A stretch of 64,000 nucleotides of DNA from USCg-Taylor sp050740455 (GCA_050740455.1 JBOIDF010000009.1:6578-70577); one strand, 5' to 3'. Numbered from the stretch's first letter, positions 50,984 to 61,183 are shown. Made by a program: numbers and translations. The notes: generated by a model from the letters alone, not told the origin.

Positions 50984-52846
50984 ATGGATACTCCCGAAGA
51001 TATCGACTCAGGCGACGAACGCTCGCAGATTAAACAACTCATCGCAAAAGGGAAGGAGCAAGGATTTCTGACCTATCACGAGGTCAATGACCACCTCCCG
51101 GAGGGCATCGTCGATCCCGAGCAAATCGAGGACATCATCGGCATGATCACGGACATGGGAATCGAGGTCCATGAAACGGCGCCCGATATCGAATCCCTGC
51201 TGTTGGCCGATACAGCGATCGCCGCCGATGAGGATGTCGCGGAAGACGCCGCAGCCGCCTTAGTGCCTGTCGACGACGAGTTTGGCCGCACGACCGATCC
51301 GGTTCGCATGTATATGCGCGAGATGGGCACGGTTGATCTGCTCACGCGCGAGGGTGAGATCGCGATCGCAAAGCGCATCGAAGAAGGGCTCAATCAAGCA
51401 CTCTCGGCGCTCGCTGACTTCCCTTACATCGTCGAAAAACTGCTGGCTGAATACGGCCAGGTCGAGGCCGGCGAGTCGAAACTAAGCGACGTGCTCAACG
51501 GTTTCTCTTCCGAAGAGGTGCTAAAGGCCGGCGAATTGAAGCCACCGATCGCTCCGGCGAATGTTCGCCCCCTAAAAGACCAGGATGAGGAGGCCGAGGA
51601 ACGAGAACAGGACGACGAGGCGGACCCATTGAGTTTCGCTTTGAATCCCGAGGAGGTCAAAGAGAGGTTTGTTGCCCTTAAAAAAATGCACCAAAAGATC
51701 CTCAGCGCGGTAAAGAGAAACGGGCGCAATGATCCCAAGACCAAAAGGCTGCGAGACGGCCTTTGCGTGCACATCCTCGAGTTTCGGTTTGTACCCAAGC
51801 TTGTCGATAAGCTCACGAGCGAAGTTCGGCAAATCGTCGAGAATATCCGCATGCTGGAACGGGAAATCATGGAGATTTGCACGCAGCGTGCGAATATGCC
51901 ACGCAAAGACGCAATCAGCTCGTTGCAGAACAACGAGACCAATCTCCAATGGACGAAGTCCTTAGGGCGTTCGCGTAAACCGTGGGCGGCCGCCATCAGG
52001 GCACACGATGATGAAATCGTCCAGGCGCAAAAGAAGCTCGCTGCCACTGAAAGAAACACAGGACTGACGATTGTTGAGATTAAGGACATTAACCGCCGTA
52101 TGTCGATTGGGGAGGCAAAAGCACGTCGTGCAAAGAAGGAAATGGTTGAGGCAAACTTGCGGCTGGTCATCTCGATTGCGAAGAAGTACACCAACCGCGG
52201 GTTGTTGTTCCTGGATTTGATTCAGGAAGGAAACATCGGTCTGATGAAGGCGGTGGATAAATTCGAATACCGGCGGGGTTACAAATTTTCCACCTACGCC
52301 ACCTGGTGGATACGGCAAGCAATCACTCGCTCGATCGCCGACCAGGCCAGAACGATTCGAATTCCCGTGCATATGATTGAAACAATCAACAAGCTCAACC
52401 GCATCTCCCGCCAAATCGTCCAGGAAATGGGCCGGGAGCCGACCCCCGAAGAGCTCGCCAAGCGCATGGAAATGCCCGAGGAAAAGATCCGCAAGGTATT
52501 AAAGATCGCTAAGGAACCGATCTCTATGGAAACCCCCATCGGTGACGACGAAGACTCGCATTTAGGGGATTTCATTGAAGACCAAAACACCCTGATGCCG
52601 GTGGACCTCGCTACCTTCGAGGGCCTGTGCCGGACGACACGGGAAGTATTGGCAGGATTAACTCCGCGTGAAACCAAGGTATTACAGATGCGCTTCGGAA
52701 TCGACATGAACACCGATCACACCTTAGAAGAAGTAGGTAAGCAATTCGACGTCACACGGGAACGGATTAGACAAATTGAAGCCAAAGCGCTGCGGAAACT
52801 GCGCCATCCTTCCCGTTCGGAACAGTTGCGTACCTTCCTCGATTAA
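50984..52846 (+). CDS. rpoD: RNA polymerase primary sigma factor (sigma-70)
   Basis: A 620-residue housekeeping sigma factor with all regions. Region 1.1 is residues 1-80, region 1.2 holds DPVRMYMREMGTVDLLTREGE, then a long non-conserved segment of about 250 residues. Region 2 has NLRLVISIAKKYTNRGLLFL, DLIQEGNIGLMKAVDKFEY and YKFSTYATWWIRQAI. Region 4 has VLQMRFGIDMNTDHTLEEVG and FDVTRERIRQIEAKAL. The spacer before the gene (AT-rich, TATACT near 50934) may hold an internal promoter. A tRNA gene follows directly. Confidence 0.98.
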   Translation: MDTPEDIDSGDERSQIKQLIAKGKEQGFLTYHEVNDHLPEGIVDPEQIEDIIGMITDMGIEVHETAPDIESLLLADTAIAADEDVAEDAAAALVPVDDEFGRTTDPVRMYMREMGTVDLLTREGEIAIAKRIEEGLNQALSALADFPYIVEKLLAEYGQVEAGESKLSDVLNGFSSEEVLKAGELKPPIAPANVRPLKDQDEEAEEREQDDEADPLSFALNPEEVKERFVALKKMHQKILSAVKRNGRNDPKTKRLRDGLCVHILEFRFVPKLVDKLTSEVRQIVENIRMLEREIMEICTQRANMPRKDAISSLQNNETNLQWTKSLGRSRKPWAAAIRAHDDEIVQAQKKLAATERNTGLTIVEIKDINRRMSIGEAKARRAKKEMVEANLRLVISIAKKYTNRGLLFLDLIQEGNIGLMKAVDKFEYRRGYKFSTYATWWIRQAITRSIADQARTIRIPVHMIETINKLNRISRQIVQEMGREPTPEELAKRMEMPEEKIRKVLKIAKEPISMETPIGDDEDSHLGDFIEDQNTLMPVDLATFEGLCRTTREVLAGLTPRETKVLQMRFGIDMNTDHTLEEVGKQFDVTRERIRQIEAKALRKLRHPSRSEQLRTFLD

Positions 52847-52860
52847 CGGTTGATGGCCGC

Positions 52861-52937
<77 letters not shown>

Positions 52938-53032
52938 TAAAATCAATAGCTTATAGAAACACTTGATTAATTGCCTGGCCGCTCGGTACAATTGCGGTAC
53001 AGTGATACGCTGCGCTGAAAGGAGAACGGCCC

Positions 53033-54076
53033 ATGGCGACCCTCGTTAAGACCCCCTCCGGGACCTGGAAGGCCATCGTCAGAAAGACCGGCTGGCCCCA
53101 GGTCATCAAGACCTTCAGGACCAAGCGCGACGGCGAGGACTGGTCGCGGCGCGTCGAGGACGAGATGGTCCGCGGGGTGTACATCGACCGGGCGCCGTCT
53201 GAACGGATGACCCTGACCTCTGCGCTCACCCGCTATCTCACCGAGGTGACCCCGTCGAAGAGGGCGAGCACCCAGTACGCCGAGCGCCGGAAGGCCAAGC
53301 CGATCTTCGAAAGGCTTGGCGACTACTCGCTCGCCGCGATCACCCCAGAGATCGTGGCCTGCTACCGCGATGACCGACTGTCAGAAGGGAGGTCCAATAC
53401 CACGGTGCGTCTGGAGCTGGCCATCCTCAGTCACTTGTTCAATACGGCAATCCGCGAATGGGGGCTGGGTCTGGTCTATAACCCGGTTGCCAACATTCGC
53501 AAGCCTACGCCTGCAGACGGCCGCAATCGCCGCCTGTCTCCCGACGAGGAAGAACAGCTACTTTCCGCGATTTTCCAGCATAGCAACCCAATGTTGGACT
53601 GGATAGCGAGGATTGCCCTCTATACCGGCATGCGCCAGGGCGAGATCTTGAGTCTCTACCGTGACCAGGTGGATATTCAACGCCGCGTCGTGCGTTTGGA
53701 CAAGACCAAGAATGGCGACGCCAGGACAGTACCATTGTCAATTCATGCGGCGGAAGTGTTCCGCGAGGCGCTCGAACATCCGATGCATAAGCTGGTCGAT
53801 ACGCCCTTGCTTTTCTATGGCGAGCCGGGACGAGACGGGAAGCGTAGACCCTATGTGATCCACAAGGTCTGGGCGCAGGCCAAGCTTCGTGCGGGTCTCC
53901 GCGACTTTCGTTTTCATGACCTCCGGCACGAAGCTGTTTCCCGTCTGGTCGAGGCCGGATTGGGTGATCAGGAAGTCGCAACGATATCGGGCCATAAGTC
54001 GATGCAGATGCTCAAACGCTATACGCATCTTCGGGCCGAGGATCTCGTGGCGAAGCTGGACAAGGCGTTTCTGTGA
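53033..54076 (+). CDS. int: Tyrosine recombinase (site-specific integrase)
   Basis: A 347-residue integrase. Residues about 60-150 are the core-binding SAM-like domain; the catalytic domain follows. All catalytic residues are visible: Arg in YTGMRQGEI, Lys in KTKNGDAR, HxxR in HDLRHEAVSR, His in SGHKSMQ and the nucleophile Tyr in KRYTHLR. It would insert an element into the 3' end of the adjacent tRNA gene. The full set of residues suggests it is active. No excisionase gene was recognised. Confidence 0.94.
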   Translation: MATLVKTPSGTWKAIVRKTGWPQVIKTFRTKRDGEDWSRRVEDEMVRGVYIDRAPSERMTLTSALTRYLTEVTPSKRASTQYAERRKAKPIFERLGDYSLAAITPEIVACYRDDRLSEGRSNTTVRLELAILSHLFNTAIREWGLGLVYNPVANIRKPTPADGRNRRLSPDEEEQLLSAIFQHSNPMLDWIARIALYTGMRQGEILSLYRDQVDIQRRVVRLDKTKNGDARTVPLSIHAAEVFREALEHPMHKLVDTPLLFYGEPGRDGKRRPYVIHKVWAQAKLRAGLRDFRFHDLRHEAVSRLVEAGLGDQEVATISGHKSMQMLKRYTHLRAEDLVAKLDKAFL

Positions 54077-54411
54077 AGGTAGAGGAGAAATCCTACAATC
54101 TTCACTTTAGTAAACGGCCTCAATGAGTAACTACCGTTAGAGGTAGCGCTTCTTTCTTGCCCACCTGGAATCCCGCAAAGGACGATTGCGGGCCTGATTC
54201 GACTTGCTGAGCGCGTTACTTGAGAGGCGCGCTGGACGATCGTCATCGTGCGCCGCGCAGTCGTGCGAATAGAAGCGCCGCAGAAGCCTTAATGCACCAT
54301 TCGCACTGGCTCGTTAATCTATAGCGATGACAGGACCGAACGGATCAAAATAAATACTCAGTGATGTAAGAGCGCACGTGACATCCGCAAGCTAGAACGG
54401 GAGGAGCAATC
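54077..54411. other. Spacer after the integrase, no gene recognised
   Basis: About 335 bases with no protein-like frame of note and no recognisable att repeat of the tRNA end. Confidence 0.4.
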
Positions 54412-55230
54412 ATGACGACCATCAACGATCTCAAGGGATTTTGTTATCCCCTCACACCCGGTGGCGTCTCTTCGCTCGTCGGCGATATGCCTTGGCACTA
54501 CGCCACAGAATATCTAAACATTGCCTATCGCACCGACCCCGCGGCGATCACCGCCTACCTACCCGAACCGCTTGAAGCGGGTCCCGAACCCGGCCTGGCT
54601 TATGTTGCCTTTAGCAAATGGTGGGCGCTCTGGGACAGCCAACCGGATATGGCGTTCACGAATCCTGAGCGTACCCAGTACAAAGAATGCGCTATTTGGG
54701 TGGGGTGTTCGTACCAAGGTACGCCAGGGCAGATTTGCTTGCAGATTTGGGTCAACAATGATTTTACGATGGCTCGCGGGTGGTTTATGGGCTTTGCGAA
54801 GAAGCTCGGTCAGACCTATATGACCGAGTACCATCCGTTGAATCCGATGATGCCCTCGCTGGGGCCAGGCGCAAAGCTGAAGGCTTATGTGTGCGCCCAC
54901 GGGGAACGGCTCATCGAAGGCACGATGGAAATTGAACAGAGGATCACCCGGTCTGAACTCCCCAGGCCGATGGGGTTGCCGCTATTTCACATTCGGCATT
55001 TCCCGAGTGTGGTACGCGGCGCTCCACCCTCGGTGCTCGAGCTAGTGAGACTCGGGGCCGAGAATATCCGCTACAGTGAGGACATATGGGCAGGCAAGGG
55101 AGATCTCAGGTTTTTCCCTTCAGACATCGAGGAACACATGATGCTCGCTCCGCAAGAAATCGTTGGCGCTTATCATTTCAACTCCGGGTATACCTTCCCG
55201 GGCGGGGAAGTGTTGCATCGTTGGGTGTAG
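54412..55230 (+). CDS. Acetoacetate decarboxylase family protein
   Basis: A 272-residue protein of the acetoacetate decarboxylase (ADC) fold. Segments: ITAYLPEPLEAGPEPGLAYV at residues about 45-65, YKECAIWVGCSYQGTPG, and ARGWFMGFAKKLGQTYM. The first Lys of GFAKKLG sits at the Schiff-base lysine position. Many ADC-like proteins act on other keto acids or lactones rather than acetoacetate, so the substrate is open. The ATG at 54412 has GGGAGGAGC upstream. It stands alone between the integrase and repair genes and may be cargo of the element. Confidence 0.85.
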   Translation: MTTINDLKGFCYPLTPGGVSSLVGDMPWHYATEYLNIAYRTDPAAITAYLPEPLEAGPEPGLAYVAFSKWWALWDSQPDMAFTNPERTQYKECAIWVGCSYQGTPGQICLQIWVNNDFTMARGWFMGFAKKLGQTYMTEYHPLNPMMPSLGPGAKLKAYVCAHGERLIEGTMEIEQRITRSELPRPMGLPLFHIRHFPSVVRGAPPSVLELVRLGAENIRYSEDIWAGKGDLRFFPSDIEEHMMLAPQEIVGAYHFNSGYTFPGGEVLHRWV

Positions 55231-55509
55231 CGGGCTCCCCGTGGATCATACGTGCCTACTACCAGCGCGGTCGGGATTTGTACACCGTGGGACCCGCGGC
55301 ACCCTCCTAGACCACGGTCAACACGTTTCCTGCGTGTGACACCCGGCTCGCTGTGCGAAGCCGCCCGCGTCGAACGGGTTGGCGATTATCGATCAGGACG
55401 GAGGACAGGGTAGTCAGGAATTCCAGCATGACATCATCGGCCTACTTGAACACAGGCTTGCAGGTCAGCGTTTACGGTTTCGCCTGAAGCCCGGTATTGA
55501 GGGACTGCT

Positions 55510-55773
55510 TTACGCCTGACCAGTCGCAAACGGCCAAAACTTGCCATTCAGCCGAGGTGCGACAACCTGGCACAGAACGAGTGGCGACTCGAGCCGCCAC
55601 TTTCGGCCTCCGAATACGACGTCGATACCGCGGACATCGCCAACCCAGAAGTCGAAGTCTCTGCACCCCTCTTGTACGTCGATCTCCAAAGATGTGATCG
55701 GTTGATATGCAACAATCTTGTCGCGCCCAACGCTCCTCATCTCTATTTCTTCCCTGGACGGATGTAACGTCAC
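55510..55773 (-). CDS. Hypothetical small protein
   Basis: An 87-residue frame on the minus strand containing VAYQPITSLEIDVQEGCRDF and WVGDVRGIDVVFGGRKWRLE. It is soluble-looking, and I do not recognise a family. A perfect 11-bp hairpin lies just beyond its 5' end. It may be a real small gene or chance; the rest of 55231-55510 holds nothing identifiable. Confidence 0.3.
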   Translation of the reverse strand: MTLHPSREEIEMRSVGRDKIVAYQPITSLEIDVQEGCRDFDFWVGDVRGIDVVFGGRKWRLESPLVLCQVVAPRLNGKFWPFATGQA

Positions 55774-55776
55774 TAG

Positions 55777-55811
55777 CGCGAAATACGATAAGCGAGGCTT
55801 CGTATTTCGCG
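55777..55811. repeat. Perfect 11-bp inverted repeat
   Basis: CGCGAAATACG (55777-55787) and CGTATTTCGCG (55801-55811) around a 13-base loop, followed by an AT-rich stretch (TTTATTTAAATTATTA). It could be a bidirectional terminator or an operator between the hypothetical gene and the broken GNAT gene. Confidence 0.45.
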
Positions 55812-55839
55812 TGTCACCTTTATTTAAATTATTAGGACG

Positions 55840-56290
55840 CTAACCGGCACTCAGATCACGAGCCATGCGGATCGCGGCTTCAATGCCCTGATAATAGCGA
55901 GGGACATGAGCGACACAGCGATATCCCAGCGTTTGGTAGAAGGCGCGGGCACCCTGGTTACTGGCGCGCACTGCCAGATAGACAACGAAGCTACCGGCCA
56001 CCGTGCAGGATTCCTCAAGCCAGCGAACGAGACGTCGGCCGAGGCCTGCACGACGGTACCTCGGGTCTACTGCTAAAGTTCCAAATGCGCCTCCTCTTCA
56101 AGGAATTCCATGATGGCAAAGCCCCGCATCCGTGGGCCATCAGGCGCACTCAAGACGACCGTAGCAGGACACTGAATCGATCGTCTCACTCGATCCGGTG
56201 TCCACGACCAACCGAGGCCCACCTCAACGAGGTCGCGTGACATGCGAGCGATCTGCTGGGCATCAGCGAGTTCCGCTAGTTGGGCTCTGG
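55840..56290 (-). pseudogene. Broken GNAT-family N-acetyltransferase
   Basis: The first frame reads IARMSRDLVEVGLGWSWTPD, then GFAIMEFLEEEAHL and a stop. One base away, the second frame continues LAVDPRYRRAGLGRRLVRWL, then VRASNQGARAFYQTLGYR and ends YYQGIEAAIRMARDL. RRAGLGRRL is the acetyl-CoA loop (R/Q-x-x-G-x-G/A). A single-base deletion near 56080 therefore splits an otherwise complete gene. No in-frame ATG is left at the 5' end. Confidence 0.75.
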
Positions 56291-56304
56291 CATTTCATTC
56301 CAAT

Positions 56305-57489
56305 CTACCGTTGCGTATCAACCGCTGTCAGCGGCGGCGGGTCATGGCTAATATCGCGGTTTCCGTCAGGCCAGACGGCAGGCGTACTGAGGTCGCCAAC
56401 GTACCGCGACGGCCTAAGCGACTTGACCCTAATCCCGAGCAAGCGTAGTTTTCGATCTAGCGCTACCCGCTGAAGACAGGTTCGCGCGGCAGCTCGGATG
56501 GTCTCCGGATCCGCCGTCGCTTCCTCTAGCGTGACGTCGCGGGTCACTGTCCGGAAATCATCATAGCGGAGTTTGATACCGATGGTCTTCCCGAGGTAAC
56601 GCTTACGGCCGAGATCGCCACTGACGCGCTGGCACAGCCCCAGCAGGATGTTGGACAGGGCCGCTCGGTCGCGCTTGGGATGCAAATCGTCTTCGAACGT
56701 GGTTTCGCAACTAATGGACTTGGGCTCTCGGCGCGTGACCACCGGGCGTTCATCGCGTCCGTGGGCGGCGTCCGTCAGCCAAATCCCGTAGTGCAGGCCA
56801 AACCTCGCTACCAGCATTGCGGGATCCGAGTGGGCCAAGTCGCCAACGGTGTGAATACCGAGTGCCTCGAGCTTCGCACTCGCCTTCGGGCCGATGCCGC
56901 TGATGCTCCGCGCCGGCAGCGGCCAGATACGGGTGGGGAGATCTGCATAGGAAAGTACCGTCAATCCGTCCGGTTTCTGCAGCTCCGAGGCGAGCTTGGC
57001 GAGGAGCTTGTTGGGTGTGATCCCAATGGAGCAAGACAAACCGGTTGCGCGTCGCACTTTGCTCTTGATGCGCTGCGCGAGTTCTACGGTGTCACCGGGA
57101 AGCTTGGTCAGATCGATATAAATCTCGTCGATGCCACGGTCTTCAATTTCCGCTGCGATTTCGGCGACGGCCGCTTTGAATAGCCGCGAGTAATGTCGAT
57201 AGTGTTCGAAGTCCGCCGGCAGCAGGATTGCGTCCGGTGCGAGTCTGGCGGCTTTCATGATGCCCGTGCCTGAGTGAATGCCGAATGCCCGCGCCTCATA
57301 GGTCGCGGTGGTGACGACACCCCGGCCAACATAGTCACGAAGGCGAGGAAAGGTGTCCACCGTCCGGACGTGCCCGTGATGCCGACCGCCAATCACCACT
57401 GGCAAGCCTCTGAGTTGTGGATAGCGCAAGAGCTCCACCGATGCATAAAAGGCATCCATGTCCAGATGGGCGACTTGTCGCTGCATCAA
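56305..57489 (-). CDS. dinB: DNA polymerase IV (Y-family)
   Basis: A 394-residue translesion polymerase. The catalytic acids lie in AHLDMDAFYASVELL (first Asp) and IDEIYIDLT (DE). Palm and thumb continue GLSCSIGITPNKLLAKLASE (SxGIxxNKxLAK) and SISGIGPKASAKLEALGI (HhH). The last 35 residues (after SKSLRPSRYVGDL) lack a recognised beta-clamp motif. It copies past damaged bases. It follows the exonuclease gene by 44 bases on the same strand as the last gene of the repair operon. Confidence 0.94.
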   Translation of the reverse strand: MMQRQVAHLDMDAFYASVELLRYPQLRGLPVVIGGRHHGHVRTVDTFPRLRDYVGRGVVTTATYEARAFGIHSGTGIMKAARLAPDAILLPADFEHYRHYSRLFKAAVAEIAAEIEDRGIDEIYIDLTKLPGDTVELAQRIKSKVRRATGLSCSIGITPNKLLAKLASELQKPDGLTVLSYADLPTRIWPLPARSISGIGPKASAKLEALGIHTVGDLAHSDPAMLVARFGLHYGIWLTDAAHGRDERPVVTRREPKSISCETTFEDDLHPKRDRAALSNILLGLCQRVSGDLGRKRYLGKTIGIKLRYDDFRTVTRDVTLEEATADPETIRAAARTCLQRVALDRKLRLLGIRVKSLRPSRYVGDLSTPAVWPDGNRDISHDPPPLTAVDTQR

Positions 57490-57533
57490 ACCGCCGCTTG
57501 GGTGAGGGGGAAAGTAGCGCGTCGATCAATCGA

Positions 57534-58748
57534 CTAGCTGCTTGCGTTTATCCGCTCAATCAAGCGCGCTTGACGGCGATGGTGTCGCCGATCATCCGCG
57601 TGTACCTGCACCAATCGGCGGGTCCATAGCAAGGCTGTCGGATGATCTCGACACACGTGTTCATAGTACTTCGCTAAGCGTTCCATCGCTAGGGCATGAT
57701 CCTCATTAGCAAGTCGCGTCCAGATCTGCATGGCTTCCCGCCAAAGCCGGCGCTGCCGATGCAAATCGGCTAGCTCCATGAGCCCCGCCGCATCAAGTTC
57801 GTCGGATTGGTCGCATAAGTACTGATAAGCAATGGCGTCGTGACCTCGTTTGCGGAAACCGCGCGCAATGGCGCACGGATCGGAGTCTGCAAACCCGGGT
57901 TCGGCATAGACGCGGACCAACGTCGAGAGTAAACCCGCTAGCGTTATCAAATCCAGCAAGTTGTGATGGAGGATGCGCGGCACCTCGGTGAACGCGCCCG
58001 AGCGTATAAACGCGGCCCATGCCTCGGGCACAAGGTGGCCCGACAAATCATCTTCTCGTTCAAAGGCGAGCAATTCGCGTTCGGCGGTCTGCAGACGGCA
58101 ATCCGGCCAATGGCTCCCAAAGGCGCGGCGCGTGGGATGCAAGAGATCCAGGTGTTTTATTACCGAAAGGGGTTCCGCGAGGCGCGCTAGGCGGTAACGG
58201 GTGGTGAGGAGTGGCACATCGAAGGCCTTACCGTTGAAACTCACCAAATGCCGTGCCTGGCCATACCAGCTACGTGCGTCTTCCAGTAACGTGGCTTCGC
58301 CCCGAAAGCCCGTGAGGAACCATTGGCATACGTGCAGCTCATCGCCATCGATGCGCGCGAGTCCTAATAAGAACGGTAGCGTCCCCGTGCCTCCCGCGAG
58401 GCCTGTGGTTTCGGTGTCGAGAAACAAGAGTTCGTTGGGCTCAATGGCGTCACCGCCAGTAAGTAGGGAGAAGCGCGTAAACGCCGCTGCCGAGACTCTC
58501 TCCCAACCGGGTACATGCGCCAGTAATCGACGCTGCTCGATACGGATCAGGCCGGGTGCGAAAGCCTGCCCCCGCAAGCGTGCAGCGACTTCTTGGTCAT
58601 CGGTGCATTCGCGCTTCGTGTGCGTCGCTTGCACGGTGAGACGTCGCACCCGTTCACTGATGGTCGCTCCTGGGATGGCAGGTTCGGCACGTGTTGCCGG
58701 CGCGCCGCGTTGGCCCTGCAGTGCCGACAATCGTGCTTTCAGATCCAT
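57534..58748 (-). CDS. MrfB-like DEDD exonuclease (YprB family)
   Basis: A 404-residue protein. The RNase-H-like exonuclease core has FLDTETTGLAGGTGT (DxE metal motif), LVSFNGKAFDVPLL and HHNLLDLITLAGLL (last Asp region). The C-terminal 120 residues form TPR-like helices (ALAMERLAKYYEHVCRD). This matches YprB, called MrfB in Bacillus subtilis, where it works with MrfA in repair of mitomycin adducts. Here the gene lies 32 bases after the MrfA-like helicase gene, the same pairing. The expected role is a 3'-5' nuclease step in lesion removal; this is inferred from the pair. Confidence 0.87.
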   Translation of the reverse strand: MDLKARLSALQGQRGAPATRAEPAIPGATISERVRRLTVQATHTKRECTDDQEVAARLRGQAFAPGLIRIEQRRLLAHVPGWERVSAAAFTRFSLLTGGDAIEPNELLFLDTETTGLAGGTGTLPFLLGLARIDGDELHVCQWFLTGFRGEATLLEDARSWYGQARHLVSFNGKAFDVPLLTTRYRLARLAEPLSVIKHLDLLHPTRRAFGSHWPDCRLQTAERELLAFEREDDLSGHLVPEAWAAFIRSGAFTEVPRILHHNLLDLITLAGLLSTLVRVYAEPGFADSDPCAIARGFRKRGHDAIAYQYLCDQSDELDAAGLMELADLHRQRRLWREAMQIWTRLANEDHALAMERLAKYYEHVCRDHPTALLWTRRLVQVHADDRRHHRRQARLIERINASS

Positions 58749-58780
58749 GCGCTATAGTTAGTCTCAGTATCGACGAGCAC

Positions 58781-61183
58781 TTACCTATGGAATAGCGCCA
58801 GCACCGTCAAGGCGGCCGCCTTCGGTGAATGCGTTTCATCGGACGCTAGAATAGGACCGATGCAGGTTGGGCATCCAAGGTGGCAGGGACACGCGGCGAT
58901 CAAGTCATGGGTCTTGGTGACGACCGTCGCACGGAGATCATAGAGCGGCGTGGATAGCCCTATGCCGCCTGGATAGTTGTCATAGAGGAAGACCGTAGGT
59001 AGGAAGGCTTGTGTTGATTGTTCGATATCGATAGTCCCGCCATCGAAGGCTTGCGCCCGTCCGCGTCCATCCGGACCCGCCACGGCAAACCACGTGTGTT
59101 GACTATCGCCGACCGAGCGTCCTAGATCTTGCCGTTCAGACATCGTGAGCAGTGCCGCGACGTGGTGGAGGGCGAAGGCGGCGCCTAGAAATCCATCCAG
59201 TGCTTGCCACCGGGCGGGAAAGGCGGCTTCCAGCGCCGCGGGGTTTATTTGCCACCAAACAGCGGTCGTGTGCATTTCTTGATCGGGCAAATGGATCTTG
59301 CCGTAGCCGATGTTTTCGTGCGTGTAATAGCGGATCTTCTTGTAACCGGCAATGCGCCTAACTAAATGCACTTCGCCACGAGCGCAGGCGGAACACGGAC
59401 GCTCTTGTTGCTCGAATTCGTCCAAGACTTTCAGTTTCGTATAGTCGATCGCAGCGGTGTAATAGTCCGCCTGCGTACGGGTGACGAAGGCCTTGCGTCC
59501 TTCCCAGTCGAGCCGTTCGACTTGCCAGGGTTGGGCTTGGATGAGATAAATGGCGCCTTCGTAGATCGTCATCGGTGCGCTGGAGTAGTCAACCTCGGCA
59601 ATGATCTCCTGCTTGCCGCCGGTCGTATCGATCACCACGAAGTTACCCTCGGCCACCGAGCGCAGGCTCACACTATTGGCAGGATAACTGTCGGCTATCC
59701 AGTGCCATTGAGGCGCTTCATGATGCAGGATCCCGTGTTCTTCGAGATAAGCCAGGAGCTCCTCGAGCGGTTCTTGACCGAACGGCTCGCCGTCCCTAAA
59801 CGGTAACTCGAAAGCCGCGCAGCGGACGTGGTCCATGAGGATCAGCAATTGATCGGGTGCGATCCGCGCATGCTCGGGGGAGCTGCCCATGAAGAAATCG
59901 GGGTTGCGGACCAAGAATTGATCCAAGGGATCACTGGTTGCGACCAAGACGCCGAGTGCTGCCCGCTGGCGGCGACCGGCCCGCCCAAGCCGCTGCCAGG
60001 TTCCGGCGATGGTGCCGGGATAGCCATTGAGTAGACAGACATCGAGAGCACCGATGTCGACACCCAATTCCAGCGCGCTGGTCGTGATGATACAGTCCAA
60101 GCGGCCGGCGCGCAGCTCCTTCTCGGTCGCGCGCCGCTCGCTCGGCAGGTAGCCACCCCGATAAGCCCTCACCCGCGATGGCTTGCGCGGATCCCGATCA
60201 AATACATCCTTCAAATACTTGGTCAGCACTTCGACCATCAGCCGCGAGTTAGCAAAGACGATGGTTTTCAGTCCGTGGTCCAGAGCGGATCTCGCGATAC
60301 GAGTGACTTGCGAGCGACTAGAGGCACGCAAACCGAGGTCGGGATTGATGACCGGCGGATTCCAGAGGAGAAGATACTTTTGCCCCTGCGGTGCACCGCT
60401 GTCTGTTACTGCGGCTACCGGACAGCCAATCAACTCTTCGGCGAGCTCGGCCGGATTAGCGATCGTGGCAGACGACAAGATGAAAATCGGATCGGATCCG
60501 TAGAAGCGGCATACCCGTCGCAGCCGACGAATGACATTCGCCATATGCGAACCGAAGACACCGCGGTAGGTGTGCAATTCGTCGATGACGACAAAGCGTA
60601 AGGCCTCGAAGAATTGAGCCCATTTGGTGTGGTGGGGCAAGATCCCCTGGTGCAGCATGTCGGGGTTGGAGACAACGATATCGCCCCGAGTGCGCACCGC
60701 TTTGCGGGCGTCGCCCGGGGTATCACCGTCGAAGGTACACGCGCGGACGCCTAAGCCACCGGCCTGATTGAGTTCCAGAATTTCAGCGACTTGATCTTGC
60801 GATAGGGCTTTGGTCGGAAATAGGTAGAGCGACTTGGCTTGGTCCTGGAGCGCCGCCTGGAGTACCGGCAGGTTATAGCAAAGCGTCTTCCCAGATGCCG
60901 TTGGCGTAACCACCACCGTCGATCGGCCCCCGGCCACCAGGTCCCAAGCCTCGCGTTGATGTCGGTAGAGGCGCTCTATGCCGCGCTTATGCAGCGCCGT
61001 GACGAGCCGCAGATCTAGCTCCGGGGGAAATTCGGCATACCGACCTTCTCGAGCGGGGATGACGCGTTCTCCGGTGATCCGGCCAGCGTATTTGCGTTTG
61101 AGGCCTGCGATGAATGTGTCGACGCTAAGAGGACGCAGATCTGCGCGGGTAGCATCCGTTGGCTGCTCGGCGAGGGTACGCAT
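58781..61183 (-). CDS. MrfA-like DEAH-box helicase with DUF1998 domain
   Basis: An 800-residue helicase. Motif I is VVVTPTASGKTLCYNL, DEAH-like VVIDELHTYRG, motif III ILSSATIANPAEL, and motif VI GRAGRRQ, giving two RecA domains. The C-terminal part ends in four cysteines in ACPCHLGCPTCIG, the DUF1998 zinc site, with CSACARGEVH earlier. The match is to MrfA/YprA, an ATP-driven helicase of the MrfAB mitomycin-repair pathway. The start at 61183 is preferred over a GTG at 61435 because the longer frame overlaps lexA and gives no conserved residues. Gene order mrfA-mrfB-dinB forms one operon. Confidence 0.9.
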   Translation of the reverse strand: MRTLAEQPTDATRADLRPLSVDTFIAGLKRKYAGRITGERVIPAREGRYAEFPPELDLRLVTALHKRGIERLYRHQREAWDLVAGGRSTVVVTPTASGKTLCYNLPVLQAALQDQAKSLYLFPTKALSQDQVAEILELNQAGGLGVRACTFDGDTPGDARKAVRTRGDIVVSNPDMLHQGILPHHTKWAQFFEALRFVVIDELHTYRGVFGSHMANVIRRLRRVCRFYGSDPIFILSSATIANPAELAEELIGCPVAAVTDSGAPQGQKYLLLWNPPVINPDLGLRASSRSQVTRIARSALDHGLKTIVFANSRLMVEVLTKYLKDVFDRDPRKPSRVRAYRGGYLPSERRATEKELRAGRLDCIITTSALELGVDIGALDVCLLNGYPGTIAGTWQRLGRAGRRQRAALGVLVATSDPLDQFLVRNPDFFMGSSPEHARIAPDQLLILMDHVRCAAFELPFRDGEPFGQEPLEELLAYLEEHGILHHEAPQWHWIADSYPANSVSLRSVAEGNFVVIDTTGGKQEIIAEVDYSSAPMTIYEGAIYLIQAQPWQVERLDWEGRKAFVTRTQADYYTAAIDYTKLKVLDEFEQQERPCSACARGEVHLVRRIAGYKKIRYYTHENIGYGKIHLPDQEMHTTAVWWQINPAALEAAFPARWQALDGFLGAAFALHHVAALLTMSERQDLGRSVGDSQHTWFAVAGPDGRGRAQAFDGGTIDIEQSTQAFLPTVFLYDNYPGGIGLSTPLYDLRATVVTKTHDLIAACPCHLGCPTCIGPILASDETHSPKAAALTVLALFHR

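Noticed and set aside
51424..52713. Ser-rich minus-strand frames over rpoD
   Set aside because: They are complements of conserved sigma-70 regions 2 to 4 and have no independent support.
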